The notes beneath the pieces were generated by a model that made no database searches, was not told where the DNA came from, and saw only the letters and a program-made list of their open reading frames with translations. Source: Algicola sagamiensis DSM 14643 (lineage in GTDB: Bacteria > Pseudomonadota > Gammaproteobacteria > Enterobacterales > Alteromonadaceae). From it: DNA of 64,000 nt. A program made the translations under genes and the position numbers. Position 1 is the first letter of the stretch, and each line of letters starts with the position of its first letter. Location of the stretch: positions 122,446 to 186,445 of the forward strand of contig NZ_KB894491.1 of the NCBI RefSeq assembly GCF_000374485.1, read 5' to 3'. Shown here piece after piece: positions 63,318 through 64,000 of the stretch.

Positions 63318-64000
63318 CCTTTCGCAGTTTAATTGATAGAAAAGGGGCGATTTGTCTTTCTCTCATCGCAATGACCGTCAGTATTTTTGTCCTCGTCAGT
63401 GTTGAGCATATCCGTTACCATTCAAAACAGAGCTTTTCAAATGCCGTCTCTGGTGTGGATTTAATCGTTGGGCCACGCACAGGACAGTTAAATTTATTAC
63501 TCTACAGCGTTTTTCGTATTGGTGTACCAACTCAAAACATCCAATGGGACACATATAAGAAAATATCCAAGCATCATGATGTACAATGGACAATCCCTAT
63601 TTCTCTTGGTGACTCACACAAAGGGTATCGTGTGATGGGAACAACACAAGGATACTTTAAACACTTTCGATATGGTGCAAACCAACAATTATCATGGCGT
63701 CATGGGCAAGAGTTTTCTCAACCTTTTGATGTTGTCCTCGGCTCAGCAGTTGCGAAAAAGCTGGATTATCAACTTGGCAATAAGTTGATATTATCGCATG
63801 GCATGTCATCAACCCATTTTAATCAACATAATCACCACCCTTTTAGGGTCGTTGGGATTCTTACCCCAACTGGTACTCCGGTCGATCAAACACTGCTCAT
63901 TAGCTTGAAAGGTGTTGAAGCCGTTCACGCTCATCTCCAACCAAATAAACGCCATTCAGACCATTCAGACCATTCAGACCATTCAGACCATTCAGACCAT
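63302..64000 (+). CDS. FtsX/MacB-type ABC permease with His-Ser-Asp repeats (3' partial)
   Basis: At least 233 codons, open to the window edge. An N-terminal membrane segment (residues 17-36, ICLSLIAMTVSIFVLVSVEH) leads into a MacB-type periplasmic domain with DLIVGPRTGQLNLLLYSVF, DVVLGSAVAKKL and FRVVGILTPTGTPVD. From codon 218 it encodes a pure tandem repeat of His-Ser-Asp continuing past the end. It starts inside the ATPase gene, a mark of one transporter. It is the PA4065-like partner of the zinc cluster. The repeat is likely periplasmic. Confidence 0.85.
   Translation, partial: MFLQLAFRSLIDRKGAICLSLIAMTVSIFVLVSVEHIRYHSKQSFSNAVSGVDLIVGPRTGQLNLLLYSVFRIGVPTQNIQWDTYKKISKHHDVQWTIPISLGDSHKGYRVMGTTQGYFKHFRYGANQQLSWRHGQEFSQPFDVVLGSAVAKKLDYQLGNKLILSHGMSSTHFNQHNHHPFRVVGILTPTGTPVDQTLLISLKGVEAVHAHLQPNKRHSDHSDHSDHSDHSDH
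63953..64000 (+). repeat. 9-bp in-frame tandem repeat CATTCAGAC
   Basis: Five exact copies of CATTCAGAC (63953-63997), then CAT of a sixth, cut by the window end. The unit is in frame with the permease and encodes His-Ser-Asp. Perfect copies suggest recent slippage expansion and variable length among strains. Confidence 0.97.

Noticed and set aside
63953..64000. Tandem repeat considered as a CRISPR array
   Set aside because: The units are 9 bases with no spacers and stay in frame in a permease gene.

Overview
The window is a 64 kb piece of a chromosome of moderate to low GC from a marine-type gammaproteobacterium of the Oceanospirillales/Vibrionales/Alteromonadales kind. Support comes from gammaproteobacterial neighbourhoods (bamC-dapA-gcvR-bcp; ycgL-minCDE-rnd-fadD), a LiuR-controlled liu/ivd amino-acid catabolism locus, a tRNA-Tyr, YchJ, YcgN, Slp and FlgO families. 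I cannot name the genus. Most of the window is ordinary chromosomal backbone. No insertion sequence, prophage, rRNA or CRISPR array was seen.

Layout. 0-5.8 kb: a maltose/maltodextrin-type ABC permease pair (first gene cut by the window edge), then two secreted proteins with glucodextranase-type C-terminal binding modules on either side of a large outer-membrane beta barrel. 5.9-16 kb: mixed small genes: solute-binding protein, histidine phosphatase, secreted lipin-like phosphatase, YchJ, VC2046-like protein, tRNA-Tyr, a response regulator with a TPR-like tail, a DUF2799 lipoprotein, a YHYH protein with a partner, and a secreted RCC1-repeat protein. 16.2-31.8 kb: a divergent branched-chain amino-acid degradation locus. 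The minus-strand ivd-type genes handle valine and isoleucine; the plus-strand liuR-liuABCDE genes plus a 3-oxoacid CoA-transferase handle leucine. LiuR-type operators lie in the gap between them. 31.9-36.9 kb: glycine-betaine-type binding protein, purC, bamC, dapA, gcvR, bcp.

36.9-48.6 kb is the most accessory-looking part: an aldo/keto reductase, a tandem CutA-like protein, a papain-fold-like candidate effector, a decayed flavoprotein, a secreted M6 metalloprotease, a PanE-like reductase, a secreted protein with two chitin-binding-like Cys domains, and a C39 peptidase/ABC plus HlyD-type peptide exporter with no visible substrate. Gene fragments follow at 48.35-48.6 kb. 48.6-57.1 kb returns to backbone: ycgN, a lytic transglycosylase, ycgL, minCDE, rnd, fadD, a hydrolase and slp. 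57.2-59.2 kb holds three consecutive FlgO-domain genes.

59.4-64 kb is a zinc-homeostasis module. A 32-bp Zur-like palindrome precedes a COG0523 GTPase and a DUF1826 gene, then a MerC-type membrane protein, a DUF3299 lipoprotein, and a MacB/LolD-type ABC transporter. The permease of that transporter runs off the window and carries an in-frame 9-bp tandem repeat encoding (His-Ser-Asp)n. A second site with the same Zur-like spacing lies between the DUF3299 and transporter genes. This locus, the binding-module/barrel locus at the left end and the accessory stretch are the most promising places for undescribed biology.
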